Notes under the pieces: model-generated
What the model saw: only the letters and a program-made list of their open reading frames with translations
The model's database searches: none
What the model was told of the DNA's origin: nothing
Shown: positions 21,622 through 33,931 of the stretch, in pieces
Layout: every line of letters begins with the position of its first letter
Numbering within the stretch: the first letter of the stretch is position 1
Source of the DNA: Puccinellia tenuiflora
Lineage: Eukaryota > Streptophyta > Magnoliopsida > Poales > Poaceae
Length of the DNA stretch: 64,000 nucleotides
Direction of reading: 5' to 3'
NCBI GenBank assembly: GCA_012064385.1
Contig: QRDG01000061.1
Coordinates: 248,001-312,000, forward strand
Made by a program: the position numbers and the translations under genes

Positions 21622-24194
21622 CTAGCACAAAATACCCGTGTGTTGCCACGGTCTCTCTAGATCAAATAGTTTTACTCTCTAGTCACAAGGTATGTGTTTA
21701 TAACCAATTCGTTTGAGGAGGTTTTGTATTCTGTTCAAGGCCAGCTATGGAACAACAATATTTGCATCTGAATATTTGGTTATTTCGATTGATTTTTTTG
21801 TGATCATCGACATAATCTATCTTTTGCCACTTGTGATCTGCAAAAGTGGTACACATGTTGAAGTAATATTTTTGCATAGCATCTGCGTCATGTTGATATA
21901 ATACACTGAAAAGGGGCTAATTAACCTGTTAAATTAAAAATCAAGAATGATAAAAGTGAATGCAAAAATACTTTTTCTTGAGCAAAGGAATTGATTTAGA
22001 TTTTTTATCTAAGGAATTATGTATTTGATCATGCACCAGCGGTTCAATCTCTCGACTGATGGTGTACTACTTGATCGTCATATGCGTAATCTGGTCACTC
22101 TTTTTCTTGGGAATAACCAATGAAAATATTTATTCGCATATGTCAACTTGTGACTTCACTGTGTGGTACGAGCCACCATGGCGCAAGTTAGGGAATAAGG
22201 AACAAGATGAGGCTTGTGTCTCTATGCTGGACAAACTGTTGCTGGACACGATGATGGATGAAAGGTACACTGAAGATGGATGGAGAGATGGCTAGTCTGA
22301 TGTATTAGAAGGTGAAGCTAGGACGTCAAAACTTGAGGTTGTAGGCTTGCAGGTAGCGATGGCACACAGTGCCAGACTTTGTTTGAGTCATCTTTTGAAG
22401 ATCAATGCACTAAAGTTCTGTTTTGTGATTTAGGAAGATCGAGTGTATGAAACCCATTTGATCAGTTGTAACTTTGTAATGTCACATTGTAGGAGTGCAC
22501 TGGATGTAGCAATTTCTACATAAATAATTTCATCGATTTCCTTGAAATTTGGGCAGCAATTTCAGGTCATACATGAGTAGTTTAACAGTTTTTCACATAA
22601 CTTTTAGGCAAGAATTCAACAATATTTCACATACCGAAGGTTGAGATCGTTTCATATAGCAATTTGACAGCAATTAAGGGAGAAATCAAACAACAAGAAC
22701 AACCAGCAACAATAACATGCGTGCTCAGATAGCTCCAAAGAAATGATTGCATCATCCAAATTTTCCTTAATAGCAAACATCTTAAAGCCAGACTGAACTA
22801 AAATTGCACACTCTTTATTGAAAATAAATCCCAATCAGATAGCTACACCCCTCGAGGGCTAGCTTAAAGACATATACATGGGATATCATAAGAATCATAA
22901 GAAAGACATACATGGGATATCTTAATTGACCACCTTGTTATATATCTAGGAATCATAAGAATTTTATGTACGGGGACATTGGCACTAAAGATAAATTAAC
23001 CAACGTAAGTATAGAGAAAATAGTATTTGGTAATATCCATAAGCAGTCGAGTTCACATGGTTTGTCATTTTGGCATACAGTTCATGAGCATAATACCTGG
23101 TGTCCTTGAATAGAAGAACCAGCGAGACCTGCAGAAACTAATTGTATCAGACATGGGGATTCTAACAGAAAATAAGGAGGACTAACGCAGGCCCAAATGA
23201 GTTCTATAGTTATCAGACCATTGCACGTAAGCTAAATTTTAACCTGCATACAACATTAGAGGAGCGATATGGAGGATCAGACTGACCAGAACGCATGAGG
23301 ATACAGAAAAGCGCAACTTGCTAGTGGGATGGGACTAATCCCATTTATTGACCAGTATAATTGGATGAAAAACAAATCTGAATCCTGAGTTGGGAAGGGC
23401 CGGAGTTTAGTTGGAGCCAGAGCACCACCGCCCTTTGAGGCAAGCGTCGGCGCCTTCATCATCCACAGTAGAGGAAATTGCTTGGATCCTTCCTGGTCAA
23501 AGCAGATCCATGCCTTACTGGCAGGAGGCGGCTGCTAATCTCCTTCCTAGATGTGCAGATCCATGCCTTACTGGCAGGAGGCGGCTGCTAATCTCCTTCC
23601 TAGATGCACCCGTAGTTGGAGGAGAGGAGGAGCCTTAGCTGTACGGCATTAAAAAACCTCCACCGGCGGCAAATCGGTACAGAGATTATCGAGCTGCGCA
23701 CCTGACATGAAGGCATGTGAGAGGAATTCGAACGCCGGCATCTCCGGTCGTTGAGGAGGTCCATCGGCGAATCCTCGCTGTAGTGAGCACCGGCACCACG
23801 GTCATGGACGACTTCCCCACTTTTCGACACCATCGCCGACCTCCAAGCCGGCCACCATCCTCCCATGTCCGCCTCAGATGCGCGCATCTAGGGTCAGCGG
23901 CGGACCGTTGGAAGATCGGAGATGCCACAGTTGCTGAGTTTCATTGGTTCCGTAGCACGGGGCGACGTTGTGCAAGGCCGGAGGAGGAGGATATTGAGGG
24001 AAGGAGCCGGCAACGGCGTGCCACGCCGGAGGAGGAGTAGGGCATCGAGCGAGGGAGTAGACTTGTCTCTTAGCGAACCGGCATCTATCACTTGCGGTGG
24101 CGAAGAAGTAATATTTCCAAACCTCAGGGGTATAATCGGTAAGTAAAAAAGACGTACCATACCATCACCACCGGTTCCAATATTATAGTTTAGA
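21622..24194 (-). mobile_element. Helitron-like unit H2
   Basis: The minus 5' end TCTAAACTATAATATTGG starts at 24194. The 3' end has CCGTGGCAACACACGG, then GTATTTTGTG and CTAG (21622-21625), followed by T. 2573 bp. Near the 5' end it shares a GGTACGTC motif with H4. A GC-rich gene-like block at 23400-24100 gives only short open frames with no identifiable product. Confidence 0.68.
23502..23607. repeat. 53-bp tandem duplication, two copies
   Basis: The unit beginning GCAGATCCATGCCTTACTGG at 23502 is repeated at 23555 almost perfectly; the copies part only after CTAGATG. A recent local duplication inside unit H2. Confidence 0.85.
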
Positions 24195-24196
24195 TA

Positions 24197-27031
24197 CTAG
24201 CAAAATGTCCGTGCGTTGCCACGGGAATCAAAAAAAATTGGACGCACTGATCAAACTTTTATTTCAACAGTAAAGACTAAAGTGCACTTGCATTGCGACG
24301 AAGCATAAAATGCCACCATGTGAAAAGGGGTTAAAAAAGATGAAGATTAAGGATAACCAGTAATAAGGAACGACGATAAACAAATTAAACGGCGGGGTAG
24401 AACTTGATTCATTCTTACTATGCGTTGCATAAATAAAAACGAAGTTGCAAAGGAAGTGTCAAATTGCTTGATTGTTCATTGTTGCAGAAGGAATGTCTGT
24501 TTATGAAAATAACGAGCTGGGTCAAGGCATGCATACATAGTTTAATAGCCCAATCTATGACTATAACTTCTGAACCTTTCTTGTTACAGACTGTCGTGAA
24601 GCCAAACTTTAATCCACAAACAGTTGTATGATCAAGAGGAAAAGTAGTTTTGAGTTGTGTCCTGAGGTATTGAAATACAACAATCTACACAATCATATAG
24701 TGGTAAAGTTTATCTACACACAAACGACGATGGCAATGGCGTAGGAGATATTTCACATCGTATGGAGTATTTATGTCCACGGAAACTAATCAATCTGGAG
24801 TTGAGCCTGTACCTTGTGTGGAGCACGTACGGCCGGCCGGAGTTCCGACGAATTCGGCAGAACGGCGAGAGGGCGGACCCGCGGAGCAAGCACTGGAACC
24901 GACTGACCTGCTGGACTGGGCAAATCTCTGCCTGCTGCTCCCTGTCACCGCCGCCCTCATGCAAAATCTTGGTGTCGGCAACGTCGCTGTTGACCTAGGC
25001 ATCTGTGGCTCTGTGCGCCTGCTCCGACGGCTGCGTGGCCTGCTTCGATGCTCTCGGGAGGCCGGAGGCGTATTTATGAGATGGCTGACCTCGAGTTAGA
25101 GTCCCCATCCAAGGTGTGGTGCCTCTCCTCCCAGCCCGTTCCCAAGTGCAGCGTCGGCGCCGTGGACCGTGGTGCATGTCCGGCAAGAAGTGGGACAACG
25201 GCGGGAAAATTCGACACCTTGAGCTGCCAAGCTGCATCGAGCAACGCCAAGCTGCCAAGCTCGATTAGCACCCCGTCGGCAAGCTCCTCCACGATCACGC
25301 GCCGGCTGCTCTCCAACTGTGTCCGATCTATGGTATTGTTCGGCGTGACAGCCCAGCCCAGGAGGAATTTGACCCGAAACTGAAAAGAATAAGAAAAGTA
25401 TCATGTTTTTGCTGGTAATTTTACAAATTATCACTTGTCCATATTAAAACCCTCGCAAATCAAACAGCACCAATTTCCAAAACAAAATATAGTGAGCAAT
25501 TCCATGCTCTCCATTTCACATAATGACTTGCCGAAATGCAACAGTATGATCTAATACCCCAATCAAGCAGGTCGACATGCCCCACGTCCATCAATGGTCG
25601 ACCACATGCCCAAGTTGAACAAAGTAGTTCATGAGAACTATGCATGACATTAGCAAACTGCCAAGTTGAACTTTGTATCCAGCACACTCCAAGTGCATTC
25701 TCCAAGCTTTTGCATCTTAAGGAAAAAAGAAACAGTGTGACAGAGAAGAGCTGGTTCACAGCCATCGATCATATCCCTAGATGTTACATCATAAACAAAG
25801 CAAAAGGACAAAACTAAGATGAATAATTCCATGACCCTCACATGCTTCAGAATCAAGATACGACACTAATATAGTCAAATTTAGATCTAGTCTTGAAATC
25901 ACAGAGCGATTCGAAATTAATAGGCAGTCACCCCAACATAAACCCAATGACAATGGGGTAGCTTATGATTCAAATGGGTGCCGTCCTAAACGTGTCACAT
26001 CATGTAAAACGTGATCATCCAGTCCATCCACTGGACTGAAATAACAACAGCACAATTTGAATTTTCAAAGGGGACATTACCATGTGGTCTCTGCTAATCT
26101 ATAGGATCATAGAGCTACGAAATTAAGGAATCACAGCAGCATTAGCAAGCAATCCAAAAGCCACGTACGAACGACCTACCAAGGAAATTCAGCAGCAATT
26201 CTCTCACACCTTATGTAATGTTGGCCATCCGTAGTCCACCAGTTTACAGACATTGCAGCAGGGGAGAAACGGCCCCTCCGACTCCTCATCCCCACCCGCC
26301 TCCTCTCCTTCCTCCTCTTCCTGTTCTCAGGCAGAAGAGCACCTGCACGACCGGAAGATCCCGTGTACCTAATGAACCGTCGCCGCGATGCGGAGTCTGA
26401 GTCTCCCCCGCCTAGGCACCTCCATTGCCACGCCGCCGTCCTGTAGCATCGCCACAGCGACGCCCCGTTTTGAGCCCTCATGGCTCCCAGTCGATTTGGC
26501 CTCCTCCGCCTGCCCGCTTGTCTCCCGCCATGGGGCTCTGAATCGCGTGGGAGGTGGGACTGGGTGAGGGCGAGGCGCTGTACCCGTCTCGGGTAAATGA
26601 GAAGGTGGTCGCCAAGCTACCAGTGGCGCCTCCACGACCCTCGCAGCAGGATGTGTTGGTGCTAGGCGGCGGCGGGACGCGGTAGTGGAGGCGGCGAGGG
26701 GACGCGGTGGAGAAGGGCTTCCATGGTGGCGCAGTGGAAGAAGAGAGACTTCACGGCGAGCGGGGGCGGGAGGAGGACGGCGAACTGCGGCACCGGGTGC
26801 CGAGCTCCTGGTGGCGGGTGGTGAAGACGGCGGCGGCTGGAGGCGTGGAGTACGGGGAGGACTGAGGAGGTAGCCGGTAGGGTTGGGAGGGGACGAGGTA
26901 GTTGGGCCGGTCGATCTACGGGACCATGTTAGATGGGCCTTAGCGGGAACGGACGATCGAGCAGACGATGACGGACGCTGGTGCCCCAGCGACGTACGAC
27001 GACCTCCTATTTCAATATTATATAGTTTAGA
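24197..27031 (-). mobile_element. Helitron-like unit H1
   Basis: The minus 5' end TCTAAACTATATAATATTG begins at 27031, preceded by A. The 3' end has CCCGTGGCAACGCACGG, then ACATTTTG and CTAG (24197-24200), followed by T. 2835 bp. Near the 5' end it carries GTCGTCGTACGTCG, similar to H2 and H4. GC-rich blocks at 24780-25380 and 26270-26960 look like captured coding DNA (Pro/Arg-rich open frames) but no product is recognisable. Confidence 0.7.
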
Positions 27032-27081
27032 TTAGATTAGATTAGATTAGATTAGATTAGATATATATAGATAGATAGATA
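27025..27081. repeat. (ATTAG)n and (GATA)n microsatellite
   Basis: About seven ATTAG units followed by AT and GATA repeats, directly abutting the 5' end of Helitron unit H1. Confidence 0.9.
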
Positions 27082-27084
27082 TTT

Positions 27085-27384
27085 TGTTGTTTTAATTATT
27101 ATTTTAGTTATTTTTCTGTTTTCTTAAATCTGAAGATTTTTTAAAATCTGCATATCTTCAAATTTGAAGCATTTTTTAAATCTTAAACATTTTAAAAAAT
27201 GAACATTTAAAAACCAATTTCAAATATGAACATTTTTTAAATATGAAACGTTGTCAAATATGAATATTTTTAAAAGTTTGAAAAAATTAGTCAGAACATT
27301 TAAAAAAATAAATTTTATTAAATTTGAACATTTTTAAATCTTAACATATTTTTTAATATAAAAAGGAAAAACGAATATTGGGTA
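27085..27384. other. AT-rich DNA with AACATTTTTAAAT-type simple repeats
   Basis: Repeated short phrases such as TTTGAACATTTTTAAAT and AAATATGAA. No gene. Confidence 0.6.
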
Positions 27385-28345
27385 AAGAAAAAATACTTGT
27401 GAACCAAAAATATCGATGAACCAAAAATAATAGAGAACCAAAAAATGTCGGTGAAGCAAAAATAATATTGAACAAAAAAATAATAGTGAACCAAAAATGT
27501 CGGTGAACTGAAAATAATAGTAAAACCAAAAGTAATAGTGAACCAAAAATTCGAGTGAACCGAAAATAATAGTGAACCAAAAAATGTCGGTGAACAAAAA
27601 TAATATTGAACCAAAAATGTCGGCGAACCGAAAATAATAGTAAACCAAAAATAATAGTGAACAAAAATTCGTGTGAACCGAAAATAATAGTGAACCAAAA
27701 ATTCGGGTGAGCCAAAAATACCGGCAAACCAAAAAAATTAGTGAACCGAAAATAATAGTGAACCAAAAATTCGAGCGAACCGAAAATAATAGTGAACCAA
27801 AAATAGCGGCGAACCAAAAAAATAGTGAACCGAAAATAGTAGTGAACCAAAAATTCAGGTGAACCGAAAATAATAGTGAACCAAAAATTCGAGCGAACCG
27901 AAAATAATAGTGAACCAAAAAATAATACTGAACCAAAAATAGCGGCGAAAAAAAAATAGTGAACCGAAAATAGTAGTGAACCAAAAATTCAGGTGAATCG
28001 AAAATAATAGTGAACCAAAAATACCGGCGACCCAAAAAAATAGTGAACCAAAAATAATAGTGAACAAAAAATTCGGATGAACCGAAAATAACAGTGAACC
28101 AAAAATTCGGGTGAACCAAAAATAATAATGAACCGAAAATAATAGTGAACAAAAAATTCACTTTTTTGAAAATTGAACCCAAAAGTGAACCAAAAATATC
28201 GACGAACCAAAATTCAGATGAACCAAAAATAATAGTGAACCAAAAATATCGGCGAACCAAAATTCGGACGAACCAAATATAATAGTGAACCAAAAATATC
28301 GGCGAACCAAAATTCGGATGAACCAAAAATAATACTGAACCAAAA
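27385..28345. repeat. 17-bp minisatellite, about 55 degenerate copies
   Basis: The core unit is GTGAACCAAAAATAATA (17 bp). The last five or six bases alternate between ATAATA and a variable CG-ending class (TTCGG, TGTCG, TACCG, TAGCG, TATCG). On the minus strand it contains almost no stops in any frame, giving a 330-codon frame (28326-27334) and other overlapping ones. These are products of the repeat, not genes. Confidence 0.9.
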
Positions 28346-28524
28346 CCGAAAAATAGTTTTTTAAAGAATGATTCATATTTGAAAATCGTTCATTTCTGAA
28401 AAATGGTTCAAATTTAGAAATTGAACTATTTTTAAAGACAAACATTTTCCAAAAAAATGAACAAAAGCGAAAATAAAAAACATAAAAGGAAAGAAGTGAA
28501 ACAGAGAAGGAAAGTAATTAACAG

Positions 28525-28690
28525 TGACCAAAAAATGTCGGAGAACCAAAAATTAATAGTGACAAAAAATGTCGGTGAATCGAGAATAATAATGAACCGA
28601 AATAATAGTGAAACGAAAATTCGGGTGAACCAAAAATACCACAAACCGAAAATAATAATAAACAAAAAAAACTAAAAATACCGGAGAAAC
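28525..28690. repeat. Outlying copies of the 17-bp repeat
   Basis: Further degenerate copies (GTGAACCAAAAATACC, GTGAATCGAGAATAATA) after about 180 bp of AT-rich DNA. Confidence 0.75.
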
Positions 28691-28794
28691 GAAAATAGAT
28701 TTTGAAAAATGGTTTATGAAAATGATACTTTTTAAAAAATATTTATATTTGAAAATGTCCATTTTTTAAAAGTTCAAATTTAAAAAGTGGTCAC

Positions 28795-28955
28795 GTAGGA
28801 AAAATATTTATGTATTACTAATCTAGAAAGAAAGAAAAAAGAAAAAAGAAAAACGAAAGAAATAAAAAAAGAAAAAAAACGAAAGAAATAAAAAAAACGA
28901 AAGAAATAAAGAAAAAACAAAAACAAAAGAAATAAAAGAAATAAATGCTCTTTTA
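28795..28955. repeat. Purine-rich simple sequence (GAAA/AAATAAAG)n
   Basis: Almost uninterrupted A/G run on the plus strand with rare C and T, variants of GAAAGAAATAAAAAA. A similar shorter tract lies at 29970-30060. Confidence 0.9.
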
Positions 28956-29496
28956 TAGAAAAATAAATATGTACGTACCTACTACCAAGTACGGAGTAAC
29001 TAGGAAGGTATACAGTCGCTTAAAAAGAGACCGCAACTACCGAACGTGAAATCAGGAGCATGAAAGAAAACATACAGCAATCTTACGCTATCAGTATTTA
29101 GTGGGCCGGCCCATTGTTGGCTGCGTGTAGGCGAGTCGGTAGTACAGCTCGCAATAAGCGAGAAATAGCAGCTGCGGCTTTGAAGCTACGGCAGACGCGC
29201 GTCGTCTGAAGGACGTCCGCTAATGGGCCGGCTCATTTATCGAATGCTTCTTTTTTCTTTTTGTTTTCTTTTATTTTCTTTTCCGTTTTTTTGTTTAATT
29301 TTTTTTCACTTTATTTATGATTTTGAAAAATGTTCAGTTTTGAAAATTTGTACAAATTTAAATATGTTCAAATTTGAAAATTGTTCCGTTTTGTAAAAAA
29401 TGTTCAAAATGATTTTTTTTCAAATTTAAACATTCCTTAAAATTGAATAAATTTTAATTTTGAAAAAATTTCAGCGCTAGAACAATTTTCAAATTT
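28956..29496. other. Non-coding; small GC-rich island in AT-rich DNA
   Basis: The GC-rich part (29095-29240) holds GGGCCGGCCCATT, GGCGAGTCGGTAG and GGGCCGGCTCATT. The remainder is T-rich with TTTGAAAATTG-type repeats. No gene. Confidence 0.5.
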
Positions 29497-29730
29497 GAAC
29501 AGAAAAATATCGCTGAACAATAACTATTTTGGAACAATTTTAAAAGTGAACAGAAAATATCGGTGAACAAAACCTATTTTTTGAACGAATTTTAAAGTGA
29601 ACAGAAAATGTCCGTGAATGAAAATTATTTTTGAACGATTTTAAAAATGAACAGAAAATATTGGTGAACGTAAACTATTTTTGAACGATTTTAAAAATGA
29701 ACAGAAAATATCGGTGAACGGAAAATGTCG
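29497..29730. repeat. About 51-bp tandem repeat, 4.5 copies
   Basis: Units start GAACAGAAAATATCGGTGAA at 29497, 29548, 29599, 29649 and 29699, with TATTTTTGAACGATTTTAAA in the spacer. The period (50-51 bp) is three times the 17-bp unit upstream and shares the GTGAAC core. Confidence 0.8.
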
Positions 29731-31127
29731 GTCATAATTTTTTGAAAATTAATTTGAACAATTTTTGAATCTAAACAATTTTCCAATCTGAACAAATTTC
29801 TAATTTGAATTTTTTTTAATCTGAACAATTTTTTAATATGAACATTTTTCTAATCTAAATATTTGTTGAATCTGAATAAATTTCATGTTTGAACAATTTT
29901 TTGAATCTGAACATTTTTGCAATCTGAATATTTTTTGAATTTGAACATTTTGTGAATCTGAATAAAAAATTAAGAAAAAAGAAAACAGAAAAAGAAAGAA
30001 AAAAGGAAAATAGAAAAGAAAACTAGAAATAAAATAAAAGAGAAAACGAAAAGAAATTGAAATCTAAAACATTTTTCGAAATCTGAAAAAAAATCAGAAA
30101 TAAAAATAAGTGAAAGAAACAGGAAAACAGAAAAAAGAACTAAGAAAAAAAAGGTAAAGTAAAAAGCCGCCGAAACGGGCCGGCCCATTAGTGCCACCCC
30201 GCAGGCGACGCGAGCCTGAAGCGTCGCCTGTGGGCGACATATAGGATTTGGCCCCACTGGAAGCGACTCGGCAGCGCACGGGATTGGGCGGGGAACGATT
30301 CACTCCCGTTTACAGCGTTTCCCATCATGGGCCGCACAGATCGCAGGCCAATAATAAGTTCTGTTACCTTTTTCTTTTTATCTTTTAACATTTCTTTTTT
30401 CGTTTTATCTTTTTATTTTTATACTGTTTTTATAGTAAAAGAATTTGTTCACTTTTGTGAAAATGGAAGAAAATTAAAAAATCATTGTAAAAAATAAAAT
30501 ATTTACATGTGTACAAAATAAAAACTAATCTTATTTAAATGATTTTAAAAATAAACATTTATCTTATTTGAATGATTTGACACAATGAAATTTTTTGCTA
30601 TTTCAATTTTTAAAATATGAATATTTATATTATTTGAATGATTTTTAACAATGAACATTTATTTTATTTGAATGCTTTTCATTATAAACATCTATGTTAT
30701 ATGAATGCTTTTTCAAATAAGAACATTTATATTATTTGAATAAAAATACTTAAATTTAACTTATTTTGAATAAAATAAAAAGAAACCCAAAATAAAATTG
30801 AAACAAAACAAAGACAGGAACATCAAAAAAAATATTAAAAAAAAAAATAGAAAATTAAAAGAAAAGGCAAAAATTGGACAGAAAAACCACTAGTAGAAGA
30901 AACCCTGCCCATGGAGAAGTGTGTGGGAACGAATCGCTGTGCCGTTACGAAGCAAATATGATTTCACCGAATTTGTAACGCCATCTCACCTGCGGTTGGA
31001 GCTAGCTGGGCCGAGCCCACATGCATGCTATATTGCTTCGTAAAAAATAAGATCCATAATTTTGGTTTGTACTACTCCCTCCGATCGGGAAAAAAGTGCC
31101 GTGGGAAGAGAACTAAATCATTGCAAA
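29731..31127. other. AT-rich non-coding DNA
   Basis: Runs of TTTGAATCTGAACA-type phrases, a purine tract near 29970-30060, a GC island at 30170-30320 with GGGCCGGCCCATTAGTG, then AT-rich ATTTATATTATTTGAATG repeats at 30540-30760. Open frames here are compositional. Confidence 0.55.
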
Positions 31128-31353
31128 TTCATGGCTACTAATATAAACAGAGAGAAAGGGGTATGATCCAGACCATCTGAGCTGTTCAATCACAATCCTA
31201 CGATCCAAGACCTCCCAACGATGAGGTGCTCATCATATTCACTCCCACGCCCGAAAAAAAAACTGAGCCGCACGCCCGCAAGTCAACAGAGCGCTCTCTC
31301 GATCCCCTTCTCCCCTACCGCCGAACCAGCAGCTCCGGCAACCGTCGCGGGAG

Positions 31354-31548
31354 ATGGAAACCGCAGGTGAACTCCCGCGGGTCGTGGAGGAAGTGGAGAG
31401 TACTACCTCACAGCCCCCCACCTCCCCGTCCCCCTCCCCCACCCTTGCCCTTCTCTCGCATCCCTCACCCTGTGAGATTGTGGAGGACGTGGAGAGGGCC
31501 AGGTGCGGCCGCCGTCGGGACAGGACGGCCAGCCTCCAGCCTCGCTAA
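31354..31548 (+). other. GC-rich gene-like 5' block in H5
   Basis: An ATG in good context opens METAGELPRVVEEVESTT, followed by Pro/Ser- and Arg-rich text. It resembles the first exon of a captured gene. The long overlapping open frames on both strands (31226-31972) are explained by GC content. Product unknown. Confidence 0.25.
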
Positions 31549-31600
31549 CTCCCGCCGCCGCACCCACGCGAGCCCCCGCCTTCGCCCGACGAACCGCCGC

Positions 31601-31700
31601 CGCGCCCAGGCAAACCCCCTCCACGCCCAGCCTCCATCTCGGACGCCCGCCGCGCCCACGCAAACCCCCTCCACGCCCAGCCTCCATCTCGGACGCCCGA
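31601..31700. repeat. 50-bp tandem duplication, two copies
   Basis: The unit beginning CGCGCCCAGGCAAACCCCCT is repeated at 31651 with one difference near the start (CCCAGG/CCCACG). Confidence 0.85.
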
Positions 31701-32654
31701 CGCGCCGCCGGACCAGCCTCCATCCCCGACGCTCGAACCGGACGCGCTCGACCACCACCTGCCTGAAGACACTGACCGACGACCGTGTCCGACATGCTCG
31801 ACGACAGCACCGCCCGACGCGCCGACGGCCAGCCTACGGAAACACAGGGCTGCACACGCACGGGTATGATTTTCTTTCTGTAGCGTTCTACCAATTTTAC
31901 AGTAAAATCAATCATTGGTAGAACGATTTGGCATGAGTATGACATGGCCTCCAGCATATTTGACATAATCAATCATTATACATGAAGAACGATTTGGTCA
32001 AAAATAGTGAGATGCATATCATTTCAGTGAGATGCGTAATCAATTTCGACGTGTGCTTAAAAAATAGTTAGTTTATTTTCCTTCTTCCCTTGCTGGTAGC
32101 TGTTGTAAAGAAACAATTTTAGCTGAGAAAGTAGAAAGAAATGTTCAAGTGTATATCTAAATTAGGCAGCATGCTAATTATTTTGCAAGCTACAGTTTTA
32201 TTAAACTTTTTCTAGGCTTTTTTGGGGAGCAGCCGAAATGGTCATTTGTCAGGTAACATGTTTGTTGGTGTGAACATGCAGAACAATGGGATCTCACCCA
32301 TCTTGCCTACACGTAATTATTTCTCCTGATGCTGGACAGGAACGTATTTGACATAGAAAACAGCTCACACGAGAGAAAGAGAAGTAGTAGCAGTCTTTAA
32401 AAGGGAGAGTGACATCATGAGGACATCTTGTTCTGAATGGTGCTGGTGTTGTTGAGAGAGTTATTTACAAGATTGTTTTGAACCTCTAAATTATACAAAA
32501 CGATGTTTCAAGAGACGACAAGTAATTCTCGAGCATATTTGAGGGAGGCCATTTTTTTATCATAGTTGATTCAGATAGAAGAGGACATGTCGTAGCATTT
32601 TAGGAGGCACATAAAAACAGATATGACTCCTTTTTTTAGGGATAAAAACATATA

Positions 32655-32686
32655 TGACTTAATAATGAAGATATTATTAAGTCATC
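32655..32686. repeat. Perfect short palindrome
   Basis: ATGACTTAATAAT and its exact inverse, separated by 6 bases. A possible hairpin or MITE remnant. Confidence 0.7.
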
Positions 32687-33807
32687 CATGGTTGTTGTTA
32701 GAGATACTTGTTGCATATGGACTGCTCTTCCGGATGTTATAAATAAAAGTAGAAGCATTGCTACAATCGATTTAGTTTGACTTTATTCTGGATTTAGTAG
32801 AAGCATTGCTACCAATGATTGATTATGACTACACGGGTAGAACCGCTTAAATTGTCGAATAGAGTTCAGTTGATCACATTTATATAAGTTTCAACCATGT
32901 GAAGAGCTTTCTCCAAGACATTTTATGGCCTTACCTGCAAAAGATGTGGTAAGAAAATGAAAGCAAGAAAAAACCAACACGGCTTAATGCTTTCTGAATC
33001 TATTTCTGTACCATATGTTTTCCCAGCCTACAATTTACAAGTAAATTGGCAAATCATACTCACAGTGGCAGGATCAGGTGCTGATCATGTTCCCTTGATT
33101 GTTAGTGCATCCCAGTCCAAATCCTCCACTGCCATGCTAATACCATCTGTTACTTTTGTTAAGAAGCATCGGCATAGCTGCTGCAATCCAACTGTCTAGC
33201 TGCTGTACTCTATCATGCTGATTATATGTTTGTTCGTGTAGGATTCGCACAAGGATTGCAGTGCAAAGCTTTTGGAAGAATCTGAAGGAAGCTGGTGTGA
33301 CTTGCTTCTTCCTATCGTTAGAGAAGCTACTGTTGCGGCCTATGTAAACTGTAGTGTTTGATATGTGTTTGATATGAGTAGATACTCTGGTTTGCAGCTT
33401 ACTTAACTCTGGTTCTCATTGCCATGTAAATATGAAATGGTGTTTTACAATCATGGTAGGAGTAATTATGCTGGATTTTACGAGGACATGTTATTGGTTA
33501 CAAGTAGAAGATATATGCAGCTGCAGTTTCTGTGATGATACTATAACTGAAGAGTTTCTCGGTGTGCAATTTGGATTACGAAAGCACATATGAGCCCTTA
33601 GCCTGTTGTTAGATGAGCTACAGTGTGTATGTGTATGTGACAGTATATTAAGTTTCAGTGCATCTTTTGGCAACAACGACTCTTGGTTCTGTGTATATTT
33701 TGGGATTTTGTTTTCTATTTTCTTCTGAGAAATGTTAGCTGTTAGTTGTCTAAATACTAAATTGGAACGACTCTGTCACTTGCTTACTCTCATATTTTTG
33801 TTTGTAG

Positions 33808-33931
33808 GAAAATAGGAAGACCAACTTGCCGGATCTTGCCGCTACGATACCTCCGAGCGCAGAACCATTCCGACGCCACCGGCAGTGTCCACGCGGTCGA
33901 GCGCGAGTTCCAGCCTTCCATGTCGAGCAAG
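33808..33931 (+). other. Exon-like segment in H5
   Basis: 124 nt between acceptor TTTGTAG and donor AAG|GTAATT. One frame stays open (RAQNHSDATGSVHAVEREFQ). Distinctly more GC-rich than its flanks, as expected for an exon in captured DNA. Product not recognised. Confidence 0.3.

Noticed and set aside
27334..28326. 330-codon minus-strand open frame
   Set aside because: It is a translation of the 17-bp minisatellite (endless FGSLLF/WFTIIF phrases) and other frames are equally open; not a gene.
31068..31100. Another Stowaway MITE (CTCCCTCCGATC)
   Set aside because: Only one terminus is visible; no inverse GGAGGGAG partner lies within the usual distance.
31226..31972. Long overlapping open frames on both strands near 31.2-32.0 kb
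   Set aside because: Composition-driven in GC-rich DNA with a 50-bp tandem duplication. At most a captured first exon is credible.
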